DNA from: Mucilaginibacter endophyticus
Lineage (GTDB): Bacteria > Bacteroidota > Bacteroidia > Sphingobacteriales > Sphingobacteriaceae
Reading direction: 5' to 3'
Length of the DNA stretch: 64,000 nucleotides
NCBI RefSeq assembly: GCF_003351025.1
Contig: NZ_QPCG01000002.1
Span: forward strand, 1,009,288-1,073,287
The position numbers and the translations under genes are program-made. This document shows positions 53,654 through 63,470 of the stretch, in pieces. A model generated the notes under the pieces. It was given only the letters and a program-made list of their open reading frames with translations, was not told the DNA's origin and ran no database searches. The stretch's first letter is position 1. Each line of letters starts with the position of its first letter.

Positions 53654-53739
53654 GGTTTAGATATTTTTATTGTTATTTTAACACTTATTAACAATTTTTT
53701 CTTTTCTTTACTGCACAATCAGTTAAATCCTAAGTTTCA

Positions 53740-55290
53740 ATGAAAAAGAACCCGTTTTTACAACTCGGCGTTATCGCTTTGTCTTTATTGAGCTCGGCAT
53801 CCTACGGGCAAACAGGTACACTTAATATCAGTACCGATTCAAAAACAACCATCAGCAAACACATTTACGGTCAGTTTGCCGAGCACCTTGGCCACGGCAT
53901 TTACGGCGGTTTTTGGGTTGATAAAACCCTGCCCGTAAAAAAACAAGACCGCATCAGGCTTGATATTGTTGATGCCCTCAAAAAGATAAAGATCCCTAAC
54001 CTGCGCTGGCCAGGTGGCTGTTTTGCCGATGAGTATCACTGGCGCGATGGTATTGGCCCTGCGGCCGAACGCCCGCGTATGGTAAATACCAACTGGGGCG
54101 GCATTACCGAGGATAACAGCTTTGGTACACACGAGTTCCTTGAATTGTGCGATTTATTGGGTTGTGAGCCTTACATTGCCGGTAACGTAGGCAGTGGCAC
54201 GGTTGATGAAATGTCGAAATGGATTGAATACTTAAACTCAAACAGTACCAGTACTGTAGTACAGTTACGTAAAAAGAACGGGCACCCTGCTCCTTATAAA
54301 GTAACATTTTGGGGCGTAGGTAACGAGAGCTGGGGTTGCGGTGGTAACATGACACCCGAATATTACACCGACTTATTTAAACGCTATGCCTCATTCGCTA
54401 AAGATTACCCGGGCGCCAGGCTTAAAAAAATAGCCAGCGGACCAAACTCCGATGATTACCACTGGACAGAAGTATGCATGAAAAACATCCCCAACTGGAT
54501 GATGTCGGGTTTATCATTACATTATTATACTATACCAACCGGCAACTGGGGCAAAAAAGGTTCGGCGACTGACTTTAACGAGAAAGAATATTTTGGCACC
54601 ATGGTTAATTGCCTTAAAATGGAAGAGCTGGTTACCAAGCACTCGGCCATTATGGACAAATACGATCCTGAAAAAAAGGTAGCACTTGTTGTTGACGAAT
54701 GGGGTGTTTGGACAGATCCTGAACCAGGCACCAATCCGGGCTTTCTTTATCAGCAAAACAGCTTACGCGATGCTTTGATAGCCGGTACAACGCTTAATAT
54801 ATTCAATAATCACAGCGATCGTGTTAGAATGGCCGCACTTGCACAAACCATCAACGTATTGCAGGCATTAATATTAACCGATAAAGAAAAAATGGTGCTT
54901 ACACCCACTTACCATGTGTTTGACATGTATAAGGTGCACCAGGATGCCAAATACCTGCCTATTAAACTAAGTGTACCTGATTATGAAGTTGACGGCAAAA
55001 AGATTGAAGCGGTAAACGCGTCTGCTTCGCAGGATGCATCAGGCAAAGTACATATCTCATTAGTAAACCTTGATCCTCACAATACAATCACCATTACAAC
55101 CGGCCTTAGCGATGTAAAATGGCAAACTGTTAGCGGCCAGGTATTAACTTCGGCTAATTTAACTGATGTGAATACATTTAAAGATGCTAACAAGATTCAC
55201 CTGAGCACTTTCAGCGGCGCTAAAAAAGACGGCGACAAACTGGTGGTAAGTCTGCCTGCAAAATCTGTAGTAACACTTGAACTAAAATAA
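53740..55290 (+). CDS. GH51 alpha-L-arabinofuranosidase, secreted
   Basis: A 516-residue protein with signal peptide ([20 protein letters not shown]). GH51 features are [40 protein letters not shown], the acid/base Glu in [13 protein letters not shown] (about 195) and the nucleophile Glu in VVDEWGVW (about 320). A C-terminal beta domain follows. It releases terminal alpha-L-arabinofuranose from arabinan or arabinoxylan side chains. It stands alone with its own terminator and is not part of the other glycosidase cluster. Confidence 0.94.
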   Translation: MKKNPFLQLGVIALSLLSSASYGQTGTLNISTDSKTTISKHIYGQFAEHLGHGIYGGFWVDKTLPVKKQDRIRLDIVDALKKIKIPNLRWPGGCFADEYHWRDGIGPAAERPRMVNTNWGGITEDNSFGTHEFLELCDLLGCEPYIAGNVGSGTVDEMSKWIEYLNSNSTSTVVQLRKKNGHPAPYKVTFWGVGNESWGCGGNMTPEYYTDLFKRYASFAKDYPGARLKKIASGPNSDDYHWTEVCMKNIPNWMMSGLSLHYYTIPTGNWGKKGSATDFNEKEYFGTMVNCLKMEELVTKHSAIMDKYDPEKKVALVVDEWGVWTDPEPGTNPGFLYQQNSLRDALIAGTTLNIFNNHSDRVRMAALAQTINVLQALILTDKEKMVLTPTYHVFDMYKVHQDAKYLPIKLSVPDYEVDGKKIEAVNASASQDASGKVHISLVNLDPHNTITITTGLSDVKWQTVSGQVLTSANLTDVNTFKDANKIHLSTFSGAKKDGDKLVVSLPAKSVVTLELK

Positions 55291-55311
55291 ACACCCTTTT
55301 CCCTAAAAAGC

Positions 55312-55342
55312 AAACGGCCGGGCAAATTGCCTGGCCGTTTTT
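55312..55342 (+). terminator. Intrinsic terminator of the GH51 gene
   Basis: AAACGGCCGGGC (55312-55323) pairs with GCCTGGCCGTTT (55329-55340) with one wobble, followed by T residues, 22 bp past the stop. Confidence 0.85.
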
Positions 55343-55367
55343 ATGATAAGATCTTTATACATTTTTC

Positions 55368-56012
55368 TTATGCCGATCTACGGCTATTGCTGATCAGTGC
55401 CGATTCATATACTGCACTAATAATATCCTCAGCAGAAAAAGTTCCCAGGAAATCCCAGTCGATGTGGCTGTAAATAACCTGTTTTGATGGCTCGATAATA
55501 TAAGTAGCCAATAAGGGCGCGTTTTCATCAATGCCCGAAAAGCGGTCCCATACAGGGTAATCATCAGAATATACCCTAAATTGTTTTGCTATTTCATTAT
55601 TGGCATCGTGATAAAAATTAAGCGTTAGACTTTGCTCCCAGGCCCATTTTTCAAGCTCTTCGGCCTGACCATCGGTGATGATAAGCAGGTTGCCCCCGCT
55701 TGCCTTAACTTCATGCTGAAGAGCATTCAATTGCTTAAGCTGCGCCAGACCTTGCTGCCCCCAATGACGCGAGAAAAAAGAGATAACCAGCGGTTTGCTC
55801 AATAAATTCCTTTGAGAGATAGCCCCGTGAGTTTCGGCCCCATTGTAAAATTGCTGCCAGCGGCTGTAATCATTGCTCAGCTTAAATTCCGGCACAAAAT
55901 TGCCTGCCTTAACAGGGTGTAAAGATTTTATTTTACGAAAGTTAAGATCAGGTTCGGCAACAACTTCAAGCAGATCGAAAAAAGGATATTTATTGTGATT
56001 TGTAGTTTGCAT
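55368..56012 (-). CDS. Redoxin-like protein lacking all cysteines
   Basis: A 214-residue protein with the outline of an AhpC/TSA-type thioredoxin fold: VKAGNFVPEFKLSND for the entry strand, LLSKPLVISFFSRHWGQQGL for the active-site strand and helix, and later LLIITDGQAEELEKW. Where peroxiredoxin-like proteins have W/G-x-CPYC or a peroxidatic Cys, this one has SRHWGQQG, and no Cys was found anywhere in the chain. It is thus unlikely to be a thiol peroxidase; a binding or structural role, or a relic, is possible. A long leader (56013-56494) precedes it. Confidence 0.7.
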   Translation of the reverse strand: MQTTNHNKYPFFDLLEVVAEPDLNFRKIKSLHPVKAGNFVPEFKLSNDYSRWQQFYNGAETHGAISQRNLLSKPLVISFFSRHWGQQGLAQLKQLNALQHEVKASGGNLLIITDGQAEELEKWAWEQSLTLNFYHDANNEIAKQFRVYSDDYPVWDRFSGIDENAPLLATYIIEPSKQVIYSHIDWDFLGTFSAEDIISAVYESALISNSRRSA

Positions 56013-56494
56013 TTTAAATAGTTTTATGATGTTATGGATAATGTTTTAAGGTATTTGTAGCTGAGTTTTAATCAATCAACAACAGCGGCATAATCCATAA
56101 ATTACCCTGTAACGTATCAGCAAGGCCGGCGGAGCACTATTGCTTATTTGTTTGTTGCGGGATGGGTTCATAAAATTCTATTAATTATATAATGAGGTCA
56201 GTAATTTTAAAATGAGCTTGAGTAACGCGGAGAGAATCTCAACAACAGCAACACATGGGCATATACACCCCGCCCCTATCTTGAGCCAATATATACTTGT
56301 TGCCGATGATTAAATTATTGCCCGTCATGTATTTTTGAATGTTACGCAACAAATATACTATAATATCTATAAACTTAGTAGAATTTATTTAAAATATTAT
56401 TTACTCCCTTTTTAGCGGGCTGATATTTGCCGCTCTCATGCGTATTAAAAACAAAACCTTGTAATTTGCGTTCCGTATAACCAATAAATTAACT
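56013..56494. other. Long gene-free divergent region with a Cys-rich mini-ORF
   Basis: A 482-bp gap between divergent genes. On the minus strand 56262-56239 reads Met-Pro-Met-Cys-Cys-Cys-Cys-stop, some 230 nt upstream of the cysteine-free redoxin gene. Low-complexity CAA/CAG repeats underlie it, so chance is possible. A short dyad TATGGAT/ATCCATA (56033-56039 / 56093-56099) lies in the same leader. The right-hand part is AT-rich upstream of the L,D-transpeptidase. No other feature was recognised. Confidence 0.5.
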
Positions 56495-58153
56495 ATGCAA
56501 AACAGGCTAAAACCACAATATATCATCCTCCTTATTTTAAGCGTTTTAACCCTGTCCAACTGTAAAAACAACAGCAAAAAACATCATACCTCAAAAGCCG
56601 ACTCCCTTAAAAAGAAAATGGTTAAGGAGTGGACCAAAACCATTCCGGGTAACTTTAGTAATCAAACAGAGTTGGTATTTGACAGTGCACAGATTGTTAC
56701 CTTTCTGCAAAAACATCCTGATTTGACCCCATATGAGCAGGATCTCCGGAATTTTTACCGCAAGCGTAAATTTGCTTATGCCTGGTACGAAAAAGGGACA
56801 CTCATTGAGCAGGCAGGTAACCTGAATGACAGGTTAATGAACCTACAAAATGAGGGTATATATAAAGGTATCCCCTACCAAAAAGATTTAGACTCGCTGA
56901 TATTTGACAGTCACTCCAAAACCAAAATTAAAAAGCCCGATGTTGGAACCGAATTAATGCTCACGGCGCAATACTTCGCGTTTTCAAAAGTGGCTTTCCG
57001 GGGTATGAGCGATTCTGTTAGTCGCGCGGTAAACTGGTTTCTGCCACGCAAAAAAATAGCTTATGATGATTACCTGGATACATTACTTAAAAAACCGTCA
57101 AAAGAATCAACTAATATAAATGAGCCGGTGTATCGCCAATACGACCTGCTGAAAAACTTTCTGGCCAAATACCGTGCGCTTGATGCTCATGAAAGCTGGG
57201 AACCAATCAAGATCAGCAAAAAACTTAAACCCGGTGACTCGTCTGATGTAGTTTCACAAATAAAAACACGCCTGTATAAACTGGAAGATTTTAAGGGCGA
57301 TACGCTCAGCAATATCTTTGATGATGAACTTAAAACCGCGATAACCCAATTTCAACAAAGGCACGGCCTTAGCGCCGATGGCTTACCAGGGCCCGGGACA
57401 GTATCCGAAATGAATGTTCCGCTCAAATCAAGGATCAAACAGATCATTGTAAATATGGAGCGTTGCCGCTGGCTGCCGGTTAATTTAAACAGCGAATATC
57501 TTGCGGTTAATATCCCCGAGTTTAAGCTGCACGTTTACCGGGGCGACAGCCTTTTATGGAGTTGTAAGGTAGTTGTTGGCCAAAAGGTACATCAAACAGT
57601 GATTTTTTATGGCGAGATGCAATATGTGGTATTCAGCCCTTATTGGAATGTGCCCGAAAGCATTGTACGTAACGAAGTACTTCCGGCTATAAAAAGTAAC
57701 CGTAATTATCTGAGTGAGCATAATATGGTTATTACCGGTAAAGAAAACGGACTTCCAGCTATCAAACAAAAACCGGGACCTTCCAATTCATTAGGACTGG
57801 TTAAATTCCTGTTCCCTAACAGCTATAGCATTTATTTACATGATACGCCTTCACGCTCCTTATTTGGCGAATCATCACGAGCATTCAGTCATGGCTGTAT
57901 CCGTGTAGGCGAACCGGCCAAACTCGCATCATTTCTCTTAAAATACGATAGTACCTGGACTGCGTCGCGCATTAATAAAGCCATGCATCTCGGTAAAGAA
58001 CAGCAGGTTACACTCAAACAAAAAATGCCTGTGTTTATAGCGTATTTCACCGCCTTTACCGATAGGAGTAATCTTCTTAATTTCCGTAAAGATATTTATG
58101 ACCGTGATGACCAGCTTGCATCTATGATTATGTCGGGCACAGGGCAATATTAA
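56495..58153 (+). CDS. L,D-transpeptidase, YcbB-like, lipoprotein
   Basis: A 552-residue protein with a lipoprotein-type signal (ILSVLTLSNC). A peptidoglycan-binding domain lies at about 245-305 (ITQFQQRHGLSADGLPGPGT). The YkuD catalytic domain (about 325-500) has YLHDTPSRSLFGESSRAFS followed by HGCIRV, with the nucleophile Cys468 and His466. It forms or exchanges 3-3 crosslinks in peptidoglycan or attaches proteins to it. The gene is not in an obvious operon. The 362 bp to the next gene are AT-rich with nothing recognised. Confidence 0.92.
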   Translation: MQNRLKPQYIILLILSVLTLSNCKNNSKKHHTSKADSLKKKMVKEWTKTIPGNFSNQTELVFDSAQIVTFLQKHPDLTPYEQDLRNFYRKRKFAYAWYEKGTLIEQAGNLNDRLMNLQNEGIYKGIPYQKDLDSLIFDSHSKTKIKKPDVGTELMLTAQYFAFSKVAFRGMSDSVSRAVNWFLPRKKIAYDDYLDTLLKKPSKESTNINEPVYRQYDLLKNFLAKYRALDAHESWEPIKISKKLKPGDSSDVVSQIKTRLYKLEDFKGDTLSNIFDDELKTAITQFQQRHGLSADGLPGPGTVSEMNVPLKSRIKQIIVNMERCRWLPVNLNSEYLAVNIPEFKLHVYRGDSLLWSCKVVVGQKVHQTVIFYGEMQYVVFSPYWNVPESIVRNEVLPAIKSNRNYLSEHNMVITGKENGLPAIKQKPGPSNSLGLVKFLFPNSYSIYLHDTPSRSLFGESSRAFSHGCIRVGEPAKLASFLLKYDSTWTASRINKAMHLGKEQQVTLKQKMPVFIAYFTAFTDRSNLLNFRKDIYDRDDQLASMIMSGTGQY

Positions 58154-58515
58154 AGCTCATTTTCTTCTTATTACTTCTCGCAGCAGTTTAAAATACTGGT
58201 AATTAATAATTGTAAAATATTTTTTACGGGTTTGTAGGCAATCGCTAAAATTTAATTGTCCTCACTTTAAATCACCCTTGTGCTCCCTACAAAGGAACTT
58301 TTTTTCTTTTGGCACGGTGATCATTAACCAAACTATATGACATTATTAATAAACCCAGGAAAACTGATGCCTATGTAAAAAAAGCTTACTCTCCCCACTA
58401 AAGGCAATAATTACCCGGAGGGAATTTACTGCCCCGAAAAAAATTTTGAATGTTTATAACTGCGCAGTGCTTTCCAGGGCGCTTCGCTATTAACTCCCTT
58501 TAAATTCAATAAAAT
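58154..58515 (+). other. Gene-free region upstream of susC
   Basis: 362 bp, AT-rich, without an open gene. It presumably holds the promoter and leader of the SusC/SusD operon. I found no convincing -33/-7 pair or large hairpin. Confidence 0.5.
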
Positions 58516-61500
58516 ATGAAATTTTTCAAACACCCGGTGGGTGTACACAGGCCATGGGTATCACAATCCCTCAACCTGTGTAAGTTTGCCCTTGCAGGTA
58601 TGGTGCTCTTGAACATGCAGGCTTCGGCTGCAGAAATGCCAAAAGCAAATACCAAATCAAACTATAACTTTAATTTAAACTTCGCTAAGCTTACCGGTAA
58701 GGTAGTTGACGAAAAAGGCGAAGCTCTTGTAGGCGTAAGTATCAGGATCAAAGGCACCACTACAGGTACTCAAACCGATGCTAATGGTAACTTTACACTT
58801 GACGTACAACCCAATGCCGTTTTAACCGTAAGCTATATTGGCTATGCTACTAAAGATGTAGCAGTGGGAGGTAAATCAACAATAACTATTACATTAAGCT
58901 CTAACACAGCCCTTAACGAGGTTGTGGTAACAGCCTTAGGTATTAAAAAAGAAGAAAAAAAATTAGGTTATGCCGTAACAACCGTTAAAGGCGACCTGCT
59001 TGATAAAGCAAAAGAAACCAACGTTGCTTATTCATTAGAAGGCCGTGTTGCCGGTGTGAGCATTTCAGGTGTTAGTGGCGGCCCTGGTTCATCTGCCCGT
59101 ATTTTGTTACGTGGTGTTACCAGCGGTACTGCAAGTTCACCGCTATTTGTAATTAACGGTGTGCCAATGGATAATACCCAGCGTGGTTCATCCGGCGAAT
59201 GGGGCGGTGCTGATTATGGTGACGGTATCAGCAACATCAACCCTGATGACGTTGAAACAATAACTGTATTGAAAGGCCAATCGGCTTCTGCTCTTTACGG
59301 TAGCCGCGCATCAAACGGTGTAATTTTAATCACTACTAAAGGTGGTAAAAAGAATTCAGGCTTTGGCGTTGAGTTCAATACAAACTACCAGGCTGATAAA
59401 GTTAACAACACTACTGATTTCCAAACTACTTATGGACAGGGACAACATGGTGTAAAACCAGCTTCTGTAGATGGTGCTCAGCAATCAACCCGTTTAGCCT
59501 GGGGTTCAAAATTGGATGGATCTTCAACTATACAGTTTGACGGTAAATCTTATCCATACTCTGCTGCAGGTACCAATAACCTTCAAAACTTTTATCGTAC
59601 GGGCAATACTTATACCAACACGGTATCATTTGATGGCGGTGGTGAAAACGGTGCTTTCCGTTTATCAGTTTCTGATCTGAATGCAGGTTCAATTGTACGC
59701 AACAGTAATTTAGACAGAAAAACCTTCAACTTGAACGTAAACCAAAATGTTACGCCAAAGCTGAACATTGCTGTAGTTGCCAATTATTTGATCGAAAACT
59801 CAAAAAACAGACCAAGCTTGAGCGATGGTCCGGGTAACCCTAACAACATCTGGTTCCTGGCTCCAAACATCAATCAATCTATATTAAGCCCAGGCACAGC
59901 TGCTAACGGCTATGAGCAAACCTGGACTGATGACCCGTATGTAACCAACCCTTACTTTGCGGCCAACAAGTTCATTAACAATACAGGCCGTAAGCGCTTA
60001 ATTTCGGCATTAACCGCACGATACAATTTTACCGATTGGATTTATGCACAAGCACGTTTAGGTTATGACAACATTAACGATAGCCGCTTTAAAGTAACCC
60101 CTACCGGTACAGCTTATTACACTGGCTTAATGGGTGGTTTGGATGAACAATCAACAGCGCAAAGCTACGAGTTAAATGCCGACGGTTTGATTGGCGTAAA
60201 ACACGATATCGTTAAAGATCTGTTAGCTTTTGATTTTACTGCTGGTGCCAACATCCGCAAGAATCAATACGAGTACACAAGCCTTAGCGGCGGACCGTTT
60301 ACACTGCCTTTCTTCTACAGTTTCTCGAACGTTAGCGTTAAAAGCACTCCGAATTATCAGTTCAACAAATCAGAAGTTCATTCAGCATATTATACAGCTG
60401 ATTTCAACATCAAAAACTTCCTGACTTTGAGCACAACAGGAAGGTACGATGCTTATTCAAAACTGCCTGCAAGCAACATAGGTATCTTTACGCCATCGGT
60501 TTCTGCAAGTTTCCTTTTTGCAGATATGCTAAAAATGCCGTCGCTTGATTTTGGTAAACTACGCGTATCGTATGCTAAAACCAGCGGCGAGCCGGATAAA
60601 GCCTACAGTACTTCAGCTTACTATAACTTAGGTAACCAGATAAACGGTATTACAATTGGTAACTACTCTGGCGACCTTTACAACCTTAACTTAAAACCAT
60701 ATACGCTTGATGAGTTGGAAATTGGTACTGAGTTAAAGTTCTTTAACGGTCGCTTAAGTGCTGATGTTGACTACTTTAGCCGCAAAACGCACAACGAGTT
60801 ACTTCGTAGTGCACTTGATAATGCTTCAGGCTTCAACACCCGCCTTATAGGTACACAATCATTCCAAAACCGTGGTGTTGAGGTTGAGATCAAAGGTACA
60901 CCGGTACAAACCTCAACTTTCCAATGGACCCCGTCAGTTAACTTCACTTATGTTAAAAATAAAGTGTTAAAAACAGATGATTTTGGTACTACACAAACTT
61001 TAGGTACTTACAGGCCATTAAACGCCAACCTTGCTTATGTTGTAGGCTTACCTGGTCCGCAAATTATGGCAAACGATTACAAACGTGATGGATCTGGCAA
61101 CATTATTTTTGATGCCAACGGTTATCCTGAAACTACGGCCCGTATCCCAATGGGTTCAACTGTGCCAAAAATCTATGGTGGTTTAAACAACGATTTCAGC
61201 TACAAACACTTTAACCTTTCATTCCTTGTTGACTACCGTTTCGGCAACAAGATACTGTCTGCAACCAATGCCTACAGTGTATTCCGCGGTTTAAATAAAT
61301 TAACGCTTGTTGGCCGTGAAGGTGGTGTAGTTGGCAAGGGTGTTACTGAGGCGGGTACTCCGAATACTACAAGTGTTGACGCACAAGATTACTACCAAAA
61401 AGGTTTATATAACGTTTCGGCGATTAACGTGTTGAACGGCGACTTTATCAAATTACGTCAGGTAACTTTTGGTTATACCTTTACCAGCAGCATACTAAAC

Positions 61501-61689
61501 GGTTCGCCGTTTAACGCTATCAACGTATCGTTGGTTGGTCGTAACCTTTGGACTATCATGAAACATTCTGATAACATCGATCCTGAATCAGGCTTCTCAA
61601 ACAATATCAACTATGCAGGCATTGAAGGTACCAGCTTACCGGCCACCCGCACATTTGGTATTAATGTTAACTTTAAATTTAGAAAATAA
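58516..61689 (+). CDS. SusC/RagA TonB-linked outer-membrane receptor
   Basis: A 1057-residue receptor without an STN domain. After the signal region come the carboxypeptidase-D-like domain (about 58-135, GEALVGVSIRIKGTTTG), a plug with SARILLRGVTSG, NPDDVETITVLKGQSASALY and NGVILITTKGG, and a long barrel. It is close to the SusC at 17376-20696 along the whole plug and barrel (NINPDDVE, IMKHSDNIDPESGF/IMKRSDNIDPESGF), so one arose by duplication. The partner SusD follows six bases later. It imports an unknown glycan or peptide ligand with TonB energy. Confidence 0.94.
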   Translation: MKFFKHPVGVHRPWVSQSLNLCKFALAGMVLLNMQASAAEMPKANTKSNYNFNLNFAKLTGKVVDEKGEALVGVSIRIKGTTTGTQTDANGNFTLDVQPNAVLTVSYIGYATKDVAVGGKSTITITLSSNTALNEVVVTALGIKKEEKKLGYAVTTVKGDLLDKAKETNVAYSLEGRVAGVSISGVSGGPGSSARILLRGVTSGTASSPLFVINGVPMDNTQRGSSGEWGGADYGDGISNINPDDVETITVLKGQSASALYGSRASNGVILITTKGGKKNSGFGVEFNTNYQADKVNNTTDFQTTYGQGQHGVKPASVDGAQQSTRLAWGSKLDGSSTIQFDGKSYPYSAAGTNNLQNFYRTGNTYTNTVSFDGGGENGAFRLSVSDLNAGSIVRNSNLDRKTFNLNVNQNVTPKLNIAVVANYLIENSKNRPSLSDGPGNPNNIWFLAPNINQSILSPGTAANGYEQTWTDDPYVTNPYFAANKFINNTGRKRLISALTARYNFTDWIYAQARLGYDNINDSRFKVTPTGTAYYTGLMGGLDEQSTAQSYELNADGLIGVKHDIVKDLLAFDFTAGANIRKNQYEYTSLSGGPFTLPFFYSFSNVSVKSTPNYQFNKSEVHSAYYTADFNIKNFLTLSTTGRYDAYSKLPASNIGIFTPSVSASFLFADMLKMPSLDFGKLRVSYAKTSGEPDKAYSTSAYYNLGNQINGITIGNYSGDLYNLNLKPYTLDELEIGTELKFFNGRLSADVDYFSRKTHNELLRSALDNASGFNTRLIGTQSFQNRGVEVEIKGTPVQTSTFQWTPSVNFTYVKNKVLKTDDFGTTQTLGTYRPLNANLAYVVGLPGPQIMANDYKRDGSGNIIFDANGYPETTARIPMGSTVPKIYGGLNNDFSYKHFNLSFLVDYRFGNKILSATNAYSVFRGLNKLTLVGREGGVVGKGVTEAGTPNTTSVDAQDYYQKGLYNVSAINVLNGDFIKLRQVTFGYTFTSSILNGSPFNAINVSLVGRNLWTIMKHSDNIDPESGFSNNINYAGIEGTSLPATRTFGINVNFKFRK

Positions 61690-61694
61690 GAGCA

Positions 61695-63317
61695 ATGAAA
61701 AAGAGACTTATATATAGTGGTTTTTGCCTGGCAGCAACGTTGTTTACAACAGGTTGTACCAAGGACTTCACTAAGATAAATACCGACCCCAATGCTACTA
61801 CGGCCGATCAGTTTAATCCAAACTTTTTGCTGGCACAGGCACAATTGAATTATTCACAAACGGGCTACTCACAACTGTTGTTTCAGAGCATGTGGACGCA
61901 ATCACTGGCTTCAACATTCAGTTATTATGGTAACGGTGATAAGTACCAACAAAGCGGATCATTTAATGATTACATAGGCCGTGTTTATAGCGAAGGTTAT
62001 GGCGCTGAAACTTATGCACAGGAAATGAAAAACCTTACCGATGGTAAAACCGGATACGAAAACCTGAATAAGATAGCCACTATCATGAAGGTTTTGATCA
62101 TACAACGCGTAACCGATACCTATGGTGATGTGCCTTATTCAGAAGCAGGTATGGCTAAACAAGGTATTTTCTTCCCTAAGTTTGATAAACAGCAAGCTAT
62201 TTATACCTCAATGTTAAGCGATCTGGATGCAGCCTTAACCGGTTTAGACGCGTCAAAAGACGTACCATCATCTGATTTATTTTATGGCGGCAATATCGCC
62301 CAGTGGAAAAAATTTGGTTACTCGCTAATGGTGCGTTTAGCTATGAGGTTAACCAAAGTTGACGCTGCTACCGCTCAAAAGTACGTTGAAAAGGCTTATG
62401 CAGCCGGCACTATGACCAGTGTTGCAGATAACGCCAGGGTGAAAACCAATAATGCTAACGGCTATTCAAATGCAATTGTCAATGCATTATTAACTGTTGA
62501 CGATTTCCGTGAAGTACGTTGGTCAAATACCCTGATCAGTTTCATGAAATCAACAACCGACCCACGTGTAAGCGCTATTGCCGAAATTGCAAGCGGTAAC
62601 GGTAAGGCAGCCAATGAAACTGAAACAGTTGCCGGCGACAATACTTACGCAAATCAAATTGGCTTACCTAACGGTTATGATTTAAACGGCGGTGCTACCG
62701 ACGTATCAAAAGCTCCGGGCTACCCGGGTGCAACACCAGCCAATCCAGCAGTTGATAAAGATGCTGCGGCACCGCTTGGTAAATATTCACGCCCACGTTT
62801 ACAGGTTTACTATACAGCAACAGCTACTATTAACCCTGTTGATAAAAGCACTATCAATATGCTTTTAACTTATGGCGAAACAGAATTGTTATTAGCCGAA
62901 GCAGCAACAAGAGGATGGAACACAGGTGTAGCCGCTACACATTATGCTAGAGCTTTAGCTGCAGATATGGAGTCGATATCACAAATCAATGCAGCGGCTG
63001 CCGTTAGCACTGCAGACATTGTTTCTTACGTGGCAGCACACCCGCTTGGCGCATCGGCTTTGCAGCAGATCAATAACGAATACTGGGTTGAAACTTCAAC
63101 ATTGTTCATGTTTAACGAAAACTGGACTAACTGGAGAAGATCAGGTTTCCCTGCTTTAACCGCTGTTAAATATCCTTCTCAGTTTGATACTGAAATTCCA
63201 CGCCGTGTATTATATCCTATTACACTGCAATCAACCAATCCTTCTGGTTTGGCAAGTGGGGTGGCTTCATTATCAGGTGGCGATAAATTCTCGTCACGCG
63301 TATGGTGGGATAAATAA
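61695..63317 (+). CDS. SusD/RagB-family surface lipoprotein
   Basis: A 540-residue protein. The lipobox TTGC ends the signal peptide, and FTKINTDPNATTADQFNP opens the mature chain. The pattern matches the SusD-like_2 branch: VTDTYGDVPYSEAG, MLLTYGETELLLAEAATRG and a tail with NWTNWRRSGFP and the IPRRVLYP strand. It captures substrate at the surface and passes it to the adjacent SusC, with which it is cotranscribed. A strong terminator follows. Confidence 0.94.
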   Translation: MKKRLIYSGFCLAATLFTTGCTKDFTKINTDPNATTADQFNPNFLLAQAQLNYSQTGYSQLLFQSMWTQSLASTFSYYGNGDKYQQSGSFNDYIGRVYSEGYGAETYAQEMKNLTDGKTGYENLNKIATIMKVLIIQRVTDTYGDVPYSEAGMAKQGIFFPKFDKQQAIYTSMLSDLDAALTGLDASKDVPSSDLFYGGNIAQWKKFGYSLMVRLAMRLTKVDAATAQKYVEKAYAAGTMTSVADNARVKTNNANGYSNAIVNALLTVDDFREVRWSNTLISFMKSTTDPRVSAIAEIASGNGKAANETETVAGDNTYANQIGLPNGYDLNGGATDVSKAPGYPGATPANPAVDKDAAAPLGKYSRPRLQVYYTATATINPVDKSTINMLLTYGETELLLAEAATRGWNTGVAATHYARALAADMESISQINAAAAVSTADIVSYVAAHPLGASALQQINNEYWVETSTLFMFNENWTNWRRSGFPALTAVKYPSQFDTEIPRRVLYPITLQSTNPSGLASGVASLSGGDKFSSRVWWDK

Positions 63318-63337
63318 TACCCCTATATAAATTCCTT

Positions 63338-63376
63338 AAAAAAACAAGGCTATGGCTTCATAGCCTTGTTTTTTAG
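63338..63376 (+). terminator. Intrinsic terminator of the susCD operon
   Basis: The arm ending AACAAGGCTATG (to 63354) pairs with CATAGCCTTGTT (from 63359) over loop GCTT, followed by T residues, 21 bp past the SusD stop. Confidence 0.85.
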
Positions 63377-63470
63377 TTTTACAACAAAAAGGATTAATAA
63401 TCCGGTGGCAATTATCAATACAAATAATTAAATTTAAATCCCCTGCAACCCGGAAAAATAAAATCTGTTG

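Noticed and set aside
58446..58476. TTTG with a box 19 nt downstream as a susC promoter
   Set aside because: The downstream box (TGCTTTCC) matches TAnnTTTG at too few positions.
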